Shown: piece after piece, positions 41,912 through 49,629 of the stretch
Position numbering within the stretch: position 1 is the first letter of the stretch
Layout: each line of letters opens with the position of its first letter
Source of the DNA: Deltaproteobacteria bacterium
GTDB lineage: Bacteria; Desulfobacterota; Desulfobulbia; Desulfobulbales; Desulfocapsaceae
Assembly: GCA_026388715.1 (NCBI GenBank)
Contig: JAPLJF010000020.1
Span: 1-64,000 of the forward strand
Direction of reading: 5' to 3'
Length of the DNA stretch: 64,000 bases
Notes under the pieces: model-generated
What the model was told of the DNA's origin: nothing
The model's database searches: none
The model's input: only the letters and a program-made list of their open reading frames with translations
Program-made: the position numbers and the translations under genes

Positions 41912-43834
41912 TCATTTTGCCTGCCGCATGAAATCAAGCCAGATCGGTGCGGTGGCCCGACCCCCGCTCTCTTCCCTGCCCAGAGTTGCGTTTTGATCAT
42001 ACCCCATCCAGACGCCAGTGATCAGCTCCCTGGTAAATCCAACAAACCAGGCATCACGATTGTCATCCGTGGTCCCGGTCTTGCCGCCGGACAAACCAGG
42101 CAGACCGCCGGCCCGTTTTCCCGTCCCTTCGCTGATCACCGCCGCCAGCATCCTCTGCATATCTTCGGCCACCTTTGGATCCAGCACCTGACGTGATTCA
42201 GCTTTGTTTTTCATCAAGATTGCGCCTGCCCCATCTTCAATCCTGGTAATCAACACCGGCGGCATAAACCGGCCGTCACAGACAAAGGGGGCATAGGCTC
42301 CGGTGATCTCCATAAGCGAAACCCCTGTAGCCCCCAGGGCCAGAGACAGATCAGCGGTGATCGGTTCAGCAATGCCGCAGTCCTTGGCCATGGCCCGCAC
42401 CTTATCAACCCCCACCTTCTGCAGAAGCTTGACCGTCACTACATTCAGGGAGTGGGCCAAGGCCTCAGCCAGGGAGGTCGCCCCATGGAACTCACCTGAA
42501 TAATTTCTCGGCTGCCACTGCTTGCCGGCATGGCCCCGTATTGACAGCGGCGCATCCAGGATCATCGATTCCGGCCGCCAGCCGTTTTCCAGGGCCGTGG
42601 CATAGATCAAGGGCTTGAAAACCGAGCCGGCAGACCTCCGTCCCTGAGTGGCCCGATCAAAAGGAGATGCCGCAAAATCAAGTCCACCCACCAGGGCCCT
42701 GACCTGACCGGTGCAGGCCTCAAGACTCACCAGCGCCCCCTGGGGCACCTCTTTCCGGCCGTCATTCCCGGCCTTCAATACCTGGCCGGAAGATCGCACC
42801 AGAGAGGCCATCACCCCCCGGCGCACCGCACTGGTGGCCGCAAGCTGCATGGCTGGATCAAAGGTCGTGAAGATTCTGACCCCGGCATAATTCAAAGAGA
42901 GACCAAGCTCGGCCTCCGCCTGCTTGCGTACCAGTTGCACAAAATATCCGTTGTTGACGCGCGCGCCATTCTCCCGCTGTTTAAACTGTACCGGAAACAC
43001 AAAGGCCAGACGCGCCTCATCAGCAGTGATATAACCGTCCTCGGCCATCCGGTTCAGGACATACCGCTGTCGCTGCTGCGCCAGTTCTAAATGGTCAAGG
43101 GGTGAATACCGGCTTGGCGCCTGCGGCAGACCGGCCAGGATGGCCATCTCGCCCAGGGTGAGCTCTGAGACGTGTTTGCCGAAATAGACCTGAGCCGCCG
43201 CCTCCACCCCGTACGCGCCATCGCCTAGATAGATCTGATTGAGATAAACATACAGGATCTCGTCCTTGCCAAGCAGTCTGTCTATCCGCCAGGCAATAAG
43301 GGCCTCTTTCACTTTTCGCAGATAGGTCTTTTCCGGAGAGAGCAGCAGGGAACGGGCGACCTGCTGGGTAATCGTTGACCCGCCCTGACTGCGCCGCCCC
43401 TCTCTCACATTATTGACAAGGGCTCTGAACACCGACCAGAAATCCAGCCCGGGATGATCATAAAAACGACCGTCTTCAGCGGCCACAAAAGCCTTGGCCA
43501 GCAAGGGCGGCATCTTGGCCAGAGGCAGCACTGTCCGGTTTTCGATGAAAATCCGGTCAATCACCTTCCCGTTCCGGTCCAGAATCTCGGTGGCCTGCAA
43601 GGGACGATAATGGGAAACAGAGTGAATGTCAGGGAGATTAAGGGATTTGAAGGCAACAAGGAGCGACCCGAAAAAAAGAGTAATCAACAGACAGATCGCA
43701 AATAGAAAGGCGATGATATGCCTTTCATTCAGCGGCTTACGACGCGGTACCGGCCGGGAAGTCGGCGCGTCAGACCCCGATTTTTTGGACATTGGTGGCG
43801 ATTGAGACACTGTTTTTTGTTTTGACGAGGCCAC
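41912..43834 (-). CDS. Class A penicillin-binding protein 1A
   Basis: The 640-residue bifunctional peptidoglycan synthase has a basic cytosolic N-terminus and one membrane segment (about 40-62). The GT51 transglycosylase domain has EDGRFYDHPGLD and GGSTITQQVAR. The transpeptidase has the active serine in SAGSVFKPL, the SLN motif in AHSLNVVTV, and KTG in SGGKTGTTDDNRD. The family assignment is firm; the paralogue type (PBP1A versus 1C) is judged from the KTGTT region and domain length. Confidence 0.93.
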   Translation of the reverse strand: MASSKQKTVSQSPPMSKKSGSDAPTSRPVPRRKPLNERHIIAFLFAICLLITLFFGSLLVAFKSLNLPDIHSVSHYRPLQATEILDRNGKVIDRIFIENRTVLPLAKMPPLLAKAFVAAEDGRFYDHPGLDFWSVFRALVNNVREGRRSQGGSTITQQVARSLLLSPEKTYLRKVKEALIAWRIDRLLGKDEILYVYLNQIYLGDGAYGVEAAAQVYFGKHVSELTLGEMAILAGLPQAPSRYSPLDHLELAQQRQRYVLNRMAEDGYITADEARLAFVFPVQFKQRENGARVNNGYFVQLVRKQAEAELGLSLNYAGVRIFTTFDPAMQLAATSAVRRGVMASLVRSSGQVLKAGNDGRKEVPQGALVSLEACTGQVRALVGGLDFAASPFDRATQGRRSAGSVFKPLIYATALENGWRPESMILDAPLSIRGHAGKQWQPRNYSGEFHGATSLAEALAHSLNVVTVKLLQKVGVDKVRAMAKDCGIAEPITADLSLALGATGVSLMEITGAYAPFVCDGRFMPPVLITRIEDGAGAILMKNKAESRQVLDPKVAEDMQRMLAAVISEGTGKRAGGLPGLSGGKTGTTDDNRDAWFVGFTRELITGVWMGYDQNATLGREESGGRATAPIWLDFMRQAK

Positions 43835-44214
43835 TGGAAATTGTTTGCATCTGATAAGGGGGCATTGGCTGATAAAATAGTCTATTATGAACAGACCATT
43901 ACCACAGACGGCGCTGAGTTCACAGGGAGAAGTGTATTTTCTTCACAAGAATCAGGTTAAATCCCCTTTCTTATGGTATAAGTCGCTGTAAATAAAAATA
44001 ACATGACCATCTAAATGGCTGGAACGACATAAAGAGCCGGCCGCTCTTGCACCGTCCATAGCGCTCGCGACACTGATCCGTCCTTGGCTTGCGTAACGAA
44101 ATGGTTATAAAGAGACATGTTATTTTGTAACGGCTCTTTGTATGGTATCTGCCAGACGCCACTGTATCCATAAACGCAACCTTAAATTTTATTATCCTCT
44201 TCTGGAATATAAAT
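43835..44214. other. Divergent non-coding region with repeat copy d
   Basis: Besides the repeat at 44091-44160, the gap between the divergent PBP1A and LOG-domain genes shows no supportable gene. Promoters for both should lie here, but no convincing pair of boxes was found. Confidence 0.4.
44091..44160. repeat. Dispersed palindromic repeat, copy d
   Basis: GCGTAACGAAATGG and ATTTTGTAACGGC form the family palindrome. The right end TATCTGCCAGACGCC is the reverse complement of the left end of copy a, linking the two subgroups. Confidence 0.7.
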
Positions 44215-46545
44215 ATGAAACGCCCGCCCCTGCTCACTGAAGATGGGTACCTCCTGCTTGACCCGCAGACGGAACCGACCATTGACACCAAACTGGGTGT
44301 CCCCAAACTGGCAGGCGCCCTGCGCTTTGAAGAGACAAGCGACACCATCCGTGGTGTTATCAGTGACATCATGGCATCCGGCCTTCTGCGGCAACGCTGC
44401 TCCCTGATCGGCAGGAGCGGCCATTCACAGATTGGTCTGGATCTGGATTTTGGGGACGGTCTGCCGGAGATTGACACCAGGCACAAACGCATCAATATCC
44501 CGGTGCACCTCTTTTCGCTGAACCCGAACATCCCGGATTTCCTCTTTGCCGAGATCAAGTCCATGGTCGACCGTAACCGGCGCCTGACCATGGGCAGACT
44601 CTTCATCCCCATGGCCGCTCCACTTGGACGCACCGAGATCGAAGAGGCGGCGGCCGATAATTATCTGCTCCTGCCTGCCAATGCCACCATTGACGACGAA
44701 GGCGTCATCACCCTCCTTCTGGAAAACAACCGCTACCTGCTGTCAAACACTCTGCTTACGGCCGGCCAGAATATCCAGATCGTGCTCAGCGAGAGCAAGG
44801 AGGGTCTTGGTCTGATTCAATACCCTTCCCGCTGTGGCCTCCCCGACTCCCTGGCGCCAGGCGACTTTCTGTGCGGGGCCATCCGTATCTCCCTTGGGCC
44901 CTACAGCGCCTTGATCGACAGGACCCTCAATGAACCGGGTGTTTTTCATCTGGCCGCCAGACTGCTTGATGCGGTGCGGACCAGCGGCATCAGGGTTCCA
45001 AGACAGGTTGAGATCTACAATGGCAGTGACCAGCCGGTGACCCCCGGCAACCTGCAGGTGCGGCTCCGTCTGTTTCCCACCGACCTGACCACCACCCGGA
45101 TAACCAAACAACTGCTGACCGGCAATCAGGCCCGGAGAATCATGCAGGAGGGAGTGGATTTTGCCGATGCCACCCATATCTTTGACCTGGGTGTCAGCGA
45201 CGCCCTATTCGACAATATAAGTCAGATGGCATCCGTCCGCGGCAATTACGGCCGCATCCTGACCCGGAGCAAGTGCATAGAAATCCAGTGGGAACTTCAG
45301 GAAAACGAGTGGCATGAAGCCGCCCAGAACCGGATTGTTTACGAGGCAGTCCGGGGCACGATCACCTCCGGCGTCCATCAGGGAGAGCAGGTCGACACTG
45401 ACCTGCGGCGCTTTACCGAGACCCTCGATCTGGTCGGCGGGGCCCAGAATATGCGCAAGGTCTTCATTGCCCATACCTTCCCGGTCACCGACACCCTCCG
45501 CGTCCTCAAACGCAATAACGTCGGGGTCTTTATCGGCCGCAGCATCCGCCAGGGCGAGGCCCAGGAAAATGGCGCCCACTGCCAGCCCCTGCTGCCGCCT
45601 CTGGACAATATTTACTTCGGCGGCGCCACCTATGAGACATTCTGCGAGATGTCCTGCCACGAAGACGTCCGCTTCTACATGATTTTCGGACAAGAAAACG
45701 AGAGGCATCTGCGCGAGTTCCACCGCGGATTCTGGATGACGAGAGAAGGTAAGGAGAGGATCGCCGACACCCACACCATGATCGCCATGTTCGGCTCCCA
45801 TATTGACGGGACGGAAGGGGTGCTCACCCAGCAGATTCACGATTTTTTTGAGCAGCTCCGTTCTGTTCCCGAAATCGGCGACCATCTCGCGGTCTGTCAT
45901 GGCAGCGGCCCCGGAGTCATGAAGATCGCCGATGACACCGCCGCAGCCCTTGGCATCCTCCGTATCGGTGTCGGCATCGACAGCGAAAGGATCGGTCAGC
46001 GCGCCAATCTGCAACCGCCGATCATGCTCAATTTCAACAACTCAGCCCGGCACATGCGCCAGAATATCCTCGACCGCACCTCCCTGTTCAAGATTTACAA
46101 TATCGGCGGCATGGGCACCTTTGAAGAACTGCTGATTGCCGTCACCAATCTCAAACTGTTTGAGAGCCTGCCCGCCCCGCACATCTTTGTCGATCCCTTC
46201 GGGCTTGGCGAGAACGGGACCCATCTGTGGCAATCAACCCTGGAACAGCTGCAGACCGCCTCAAGCATGAAGACCATCGGCACCCACAACGTCCGCCTGG
46301 CGCCGGCGTGGGTGCCCAACTTCTGTCACGTGGCCAACAACTACAAAGAGGTGTTCGAGATCATCGCCGGATTTGCCCATGACCCGGTGGCCTACTGGCA
46401 GAAGGCGGGGATCCCGGAGCAGGATCTTCTCCAGGCCTGGGACAACGCTATCCGTAGCAAGGTCATCATTCCGCCCTATCTGCAACAGGCAATCCTTACC
46501 GTACGCGGTCGCGGGGAGCAATCACTCTCTTCATCCGGCGGATGA
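44215..46545 (+). CDS. Large protein with a C-terminal LOG/PpnN-like Rossmann domain
   Basis: The 776-residue protein has a C-terminal region (about 515-740) with both hallmarks of the LOG/lysine decarboxylase-like nucleotide hydrolase family. These are CHGSGPGVMKIAD, equivalent to GGGxxGLMxxA, and IGGMGTFEELL, equivalent to PGGxGTxxE with its catalytic Glu. LOG and PpnN enzymes split nucleoside monophosphates into base and ribose 5-phosphate. The N-terminal 500 residues have no domain I can name and contain RVLKRNNVGVFIGRSIRQGE near residue 425. There is no signal peptide. Its nucleotide substrate and the role of the large N-terminal part are unknown. Confidence 0.72.
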   Translation: MKRPPLLTEDGYLLLDPQTEPTIDTKLGVPKLAGALRFEETSDTIRGVISDIMASGLLRQRCSLIGRSGHSQIGLDLDFGDGLPEIDTRHKRINIPVHLFSLNPNIPDFLFAEIKSMVDRNRRLTMGRLFIPMAAPLGRTEIEEAAADNYLLLPANATIDDEGVITLLLENNRYLLSNTLLTAGQNIQIVLSESKEGLGLIQYPSRCGLPDSLAPGDFLCGAIRISLGPYSALIDRTLNEPGVFHLAARLLDAVRTSGIRVPRQVEIYNGSDQPVTPGNLQVRLRLFPTDLTTTRITKQLLTGNQARRIMQEGVDFADATHIFDLGVSDALFDNISQMASVRGNYGRILTRSKCIEIQWELQENEWHEAAQNRIVYEAVRGTITSGVHQGEQVDTDLRRFTETLDLVGGAQNMRKVFIAHTFPVTDTLRVLKRNNVGVFIGRSIRQGEAQENGAHCQPLLPPLDNIYFGGATYETFCEMSCHEDVRFYMIFGQENERHLREFHRGFWMTREGKERIADTHTMIAMFGSHIDGTEGVLTQQIHDFFEQLRSVPEIGDHLAVCHGSGPGVMKIADDTAAALGILRIGVGIDSERIGQRANLQPPIMLNFNNSARHMRQNILDRTSLFKIYNIGGMGTFEELLIAVTNLKLFESLPAPHIFVDPFGLGENGTHLWQSTLEQLQTASSMKTIGTHNVRLAPAWVPNFCHVANNYKEVFEIIAGFAHDPVAYWQKAGIPEQDLLQAWDNAIRSKVIIPPYLQQAILTVRGRGEQSLSSSGG

Positions 46546-46558
46546 GAGAACTGATATC

Positions 46559-46642
46559 TCGCGCAGAGGCGCTGAGACGCAGAGAATGAGAAGAAAAACA
46601 GATAAAAAATGTTTTCCTCTGCGTCTCAGCGCCTCTGCGCGA
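46559..46642. repeat. Perfect 26-bp inverted repeat (CGCAGAGGCGCTGAGACGCAGAG type)
   Basis: Arms 46559-46584 and 46617-46642 are perfectly complementary and enclose a 32-base AT-rich spacer. It lies between the LOG-domain gene and mutL. Similar CGCAGAGNCGC repeats are familiar as dispersed intergenic elements in environmental bacteria. No T-run follows, so a simple terminator is unlikely. Confidence 0.85.
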
Positions 46643-46743
46643 TAGAAATTCTTCATGTTGAATAATGACAAAGCTGCTATAATATCCAGTACGATATCGC
46701 AGCCATAACCATTCAGCCTTAAACCCTTCAACTGCTGCTTATT

Positions 46744-48591
46744 ATGTCCAAGATCCGCATCCTTCCTGAACAACTGGCCAACCGGATCGCCGCCGGCGAG
46801 GTAGTTGAACGTCCGGCCTCGGTGGTCAAAGAACTGCTGGAAAACAGCCTGGATGCAGGTGCCAGCCGGATTGAGATCGAGATTGAGGGCAGCGGCACCC
46901 GTCTGATCCGGGTCATCGACAACGGCGAAGGCATGGATGAAGACGACATGCTCCTCTGCCTGGAACGGCACGGAACCTCGAAGATCGCCACCGACCAGGA
47001 TCTGGCCGCTATCAGCTCACTGGGCTTCCGGGGCGAGGCCATCCCCTCCATCGGCTCGGTCTCGCGCATGACCCTCACCTCCCGCACCCAGGATGCCCCC
47101 CTTGGCGCCAGGGTCGTGCTCGACTATGGGAGAGTTATCAAGGTGCATGAGATCGGTTGCGGCCGCGGCACCATCTTTGAGATCCGTAACCTCTTTGGCA
47201 ACACCCCGGCCCGCCGGAAATTCCTGCGCACCAGCAGGACCGAACTGGCCCATATCGAAGAGGTCGTCAAGAGCTACGCCCTGGCCGCTGCCGACATCAC
47301 CTTTGTCCTGCGCATAGACGAACGGGAAGTCCTTCATTTTGAGGGAAACCAGTCCCTGCCGGATCGACTGGCCGCCATTCTCCATTATCAGGGGCAGTTC
47401 ATGGAGGTGGGAAAAGCTGGAGACAATAGCAGCGAGCCCCATACTCACGGCTGGCTCCTGCCCCCGGATGCAATCGTGGCGGGATCAGCCGGAATCCGGC
47501 TGCTGGTCAATGGCCGGGCCGTCCGCGACCGGATGATCGTCCATGCCGTCGCCGAAGGGTTGCGCAATTTTCTGATGAAAGGAAGGAATCCGGCAGGCCT
47601 CATCCACCTGCGCCTGCCGCCGGAGGACGTTGATGTCAATGTCCATCCGACCAAGCAGGAGATCCGTCTGCGCGACAGCCAGGCCATCCATCAGATGATC
47701 AGCCAGGCCGTGGAGCAGGCGATGCAGGAACATCAAAAAAAACTCCAGGGCGCCATTTTCCGGGCCACGCCCTCGCAGGACCACAGGCCAGAGCAAGAGC
47801 CAGCACCGCAGCCGGTATCCCAGCAGAGCAAGCCGCCGACAATACAGTCTACTTTTACATCCGCCCCCAAACCGTTTATCAGAGAATCACCCGTTCCCGC
47901 AGCCGCTGTTCTCTCGTTGCAGACTGCGGAACCGGTAGCCGTTGTTCTCCCGCCTGTAACTCAGCCTGTTTTTAGAACGCAGCAAGCCTTGCCGGTGGCA
48001 ACAGCTTCAGGCCACGGTCTCACAATCATCGGCCAATATGACAATCTCTATATCTTCTGCCAGTCAGAAGACGGCGGCCTCCTGGTGGTGGATCAGCATG
48101 CCGCCCATGAACGCCTCCTCTTTGAGGATCTGAAAAGGCAGTTCATGCAGGGACACATCGCCAGCCAGACCCTGCTTTTTCCGGCAACTGTCGAGCTTTC
48201 CATTGCCGGGACCGAATGCGTGGAACACCATGCAGCCGAGATCAGACAGATGGGTTTTACAGTCCGGGAATTCGGCGGTAATTCCTTTATCATCTCTGCC
48301 GTTCCCGCCATGGCCGGTCAGGGCGATCCGGGGGCACTCTTTGTCGACATTCTGGCAAGGTTTGGCCATGGAGAAGAAAAAAAGGGAAAAGGTGCCATCC
48401 TTGATGACATCCTGGCCTCCATGGCCTGCAAGGCAGCGGTGAAGGCCGGTGATACCCTTCACGCTCTGGAGATTGACGCCCTCCTCACCCGCATGGCCCG
48501 CGCCGATCTCTTTTCCCACTGTCCCCACGGACGGCCAGTCCTGAAACATTTCACTGCCACGGAGGTAAAAAAATGGTTCCACCGCACATGA
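46744..48591 (+). CDS. mutL: DNA mismatch repair protein MutL
   Basis: The 615-residue protein has an N-terminal GHKL ATPase (ENSLDAGA, DNGEGMDEDDM, GFRGEA, NTPARRKFL), a low-complexity Gln/Pro/Thr linker (about 340-425), and a C-terminal dimerisation domain. That domain holds the nicking endonuclease motif DQHAAHERLLFE and the CPHGRP motif. This is the endonuclease-type MutL found in bacteria without MutH. mutS is not in the window. The 3D-domain lipoprotein gene starts inside its 3' end. Confidence 0.95.
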   Translation: MSKIRILPEQLANRIAAGEVVERPASVVKELLENSLDAGASRIEIEIEGSGTRLIRVIDNGEGMDEDDMLLCLERHGTSKIATDQDLAAISSLGFRGEAIPSIGSVSRMTLTSRTQDAPLGARVVLDYGRVIKVHEIGCGRGTIFEIRNLFGNTPARRKFLRTSRTELAHIEEVVKSYALAAADITFVLRIDEREVLHFEGNQSLPDRLAAILHYQGQFMEVGKAGDNSSEPHTHGWLLPPDAIVAGSAGIRLLVNGRAVRDRMIVHAVAEGLRNFLMKGRNPAGLIHLRLPPEDVDVNVHPTKQEIRLRDSQAIHQMISQAVEQAMQEHQKKLQGAIFRATPSQDHRPEQEPAPQPVSQQSKPPTIQSTFTSAPKPFIRESPVPAAAVLSLQTAEPVAVVLPPVTQPVFRTQQALPVATASGHGLTIIGQYDNLYIFCQSEDGGLLVVDQHAAHERLLFEDLKRQFMQGHIASQTLLFPATVELSIAGTECVEHHAAEIRQMGFTVREFGGNSFIISAVPAMAGQGDPGALFVDILARFGHGEEKKGKGAILDDILASMACKAAVKAGDTLHALEIDALLTRMARADLFSHCPHGRPVLKHFTATEVKKWFHRT

Positions 48592-49181
48592 GAGCAGAGC
48601 AAGCGCCACCCACCGCGTGCGTCCTTGGTAGCCGCATATCCTTCATCATCCTTCTCAGTTTCACCCTGTTCTTCTCCGGCTGTGCCAAACGACAAATTGC
48701 CCCAAGCGGCGGAGCAAACACACGGGTCATCGAAACCACCGGTTACTGCGGCTGTTCGCAATGCTGCGGCTGGGAGCGCGGCAACTGGATCTTTCTCAAA
48801 CTCGACTTCTGGAATCGCTATGTAGACTATGGGAAATATACCGGACGCCCCTACAGCGGACTTACCGCCAGCGGCACCACCCCCACCGAGCCCCAGCCCG
48901 GATTCTTCTCGCTCGACTCCCTGCAACGGCCGTGGATGATTCCCACCCGTCTGCTTCTCTTCCCTTGGTATTTCCTGCCCGAAAAAGGCACCATCGCTGC
49001 CGACACCAAGTACTATCCTTTTGGCACCCGCATGTATATTCCCGGCTATGGATGGGGGGTAGTCGAAGACAAAGGCGGAGCGATTAAAGGGCCAGACCGG
49101 ATCGATCTTTTTTTTGATTCACACGCAGATGCCATCCACTGGGGTAAAAGAAAGGTAAATGTCGAGATTGAACGCCGCTGA
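48573..49181 (+). CDS. 3D-domain lipoprotein (MltA-like fold)
   Basis: The 202-residue protein has a lipoprotein signal with the lipobox FFSGC (Cys near residue 37). The C-terminal 3D domain, GTIAADTKYYPFGTRMYIPGYG and then VEDKGGAIKG and DRIDLFFDSHADA, holds the three Asp residues that name the family. 3D domains share the double-psi barrel of the lytic transglycosylase MltA and act on peptidoglycan. The middle segment contains YCGCSQCCGW. The ATG at 48573 has GGAGGT six bases upstream, inside mutL; ATG 48588 would give an ATGA overlap but a weaker site. Confidence 0.85.
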   Translation: MVPPHMRAEQAPPTACVLGSRISFIILLSFTLFFSGCAKRQIAPSGGANTRVIETTGYCGCSQCCGWERGNWIFLKLDFWNRYVDYGKYTGRPYSGLTASGTTPTEPQPGFFSLDSLQRPWMIPTRLLLFPWYFLPEKGTIAADTKYYPFGTRMYIPGYGWGVVEDKGGAIKGPDRIDLFFDSHADAIHWGKRKVNVEIERR

Positions 49182-49629
49182 CAGAAAACCGCCAACCACA
49201 GGAGAGCACCGCCTTAATGGATCAGGATAAGCAACAGATCGCTACCAGCTCCGGATTTTCCTCGCCTTCATTGACAGCGAGGAGTTACGGATGATACGAT
49301 CGAATCATAGCAGTTGAAACAAAAACATCGGAACAGTCCCCTCTTTCTGATGATAAAGGACTGGTGACTGACAAGAAAACATCTTGTCACGAGCACCATG
49401 ATCGGCACAGGAGCGACATGAGGGGAAAAACCTGAGTGTAAGCTCCTGCCGTCTCCCTCATCCGTCCTTCGGCCACCTTCTTCCTCAAGGAGAATGGCTG
49501 AACTGAACATGCATGCTAATGCAGGATATTTTTTATAAATATTTATACACAAATATTTATTGTCCTTGCTTCTGAAGTCGGGATTGACACCACTTTTATC
49601 ATTCGCCTGCCCCAGAATAATTGACTACA
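49182..49629. other. Non-coding gap upstream of the GGDEF sensor
   Basis: In 448 bases no frame with recognisable protein features is seen on either strand. A 94-codon minus-strand frame (49268-49552) has no ribosome site and an unnatural composition. No convincing promoter, terminator or RNA was identified. Confidence 0.4.

Noticed and set aside
49268..49552. 94-codon minus-strand frame in the gap before the GGDEF sensor
   Set aside because: No ribosome site, no domain, odd Cys/Ser-rich composition.
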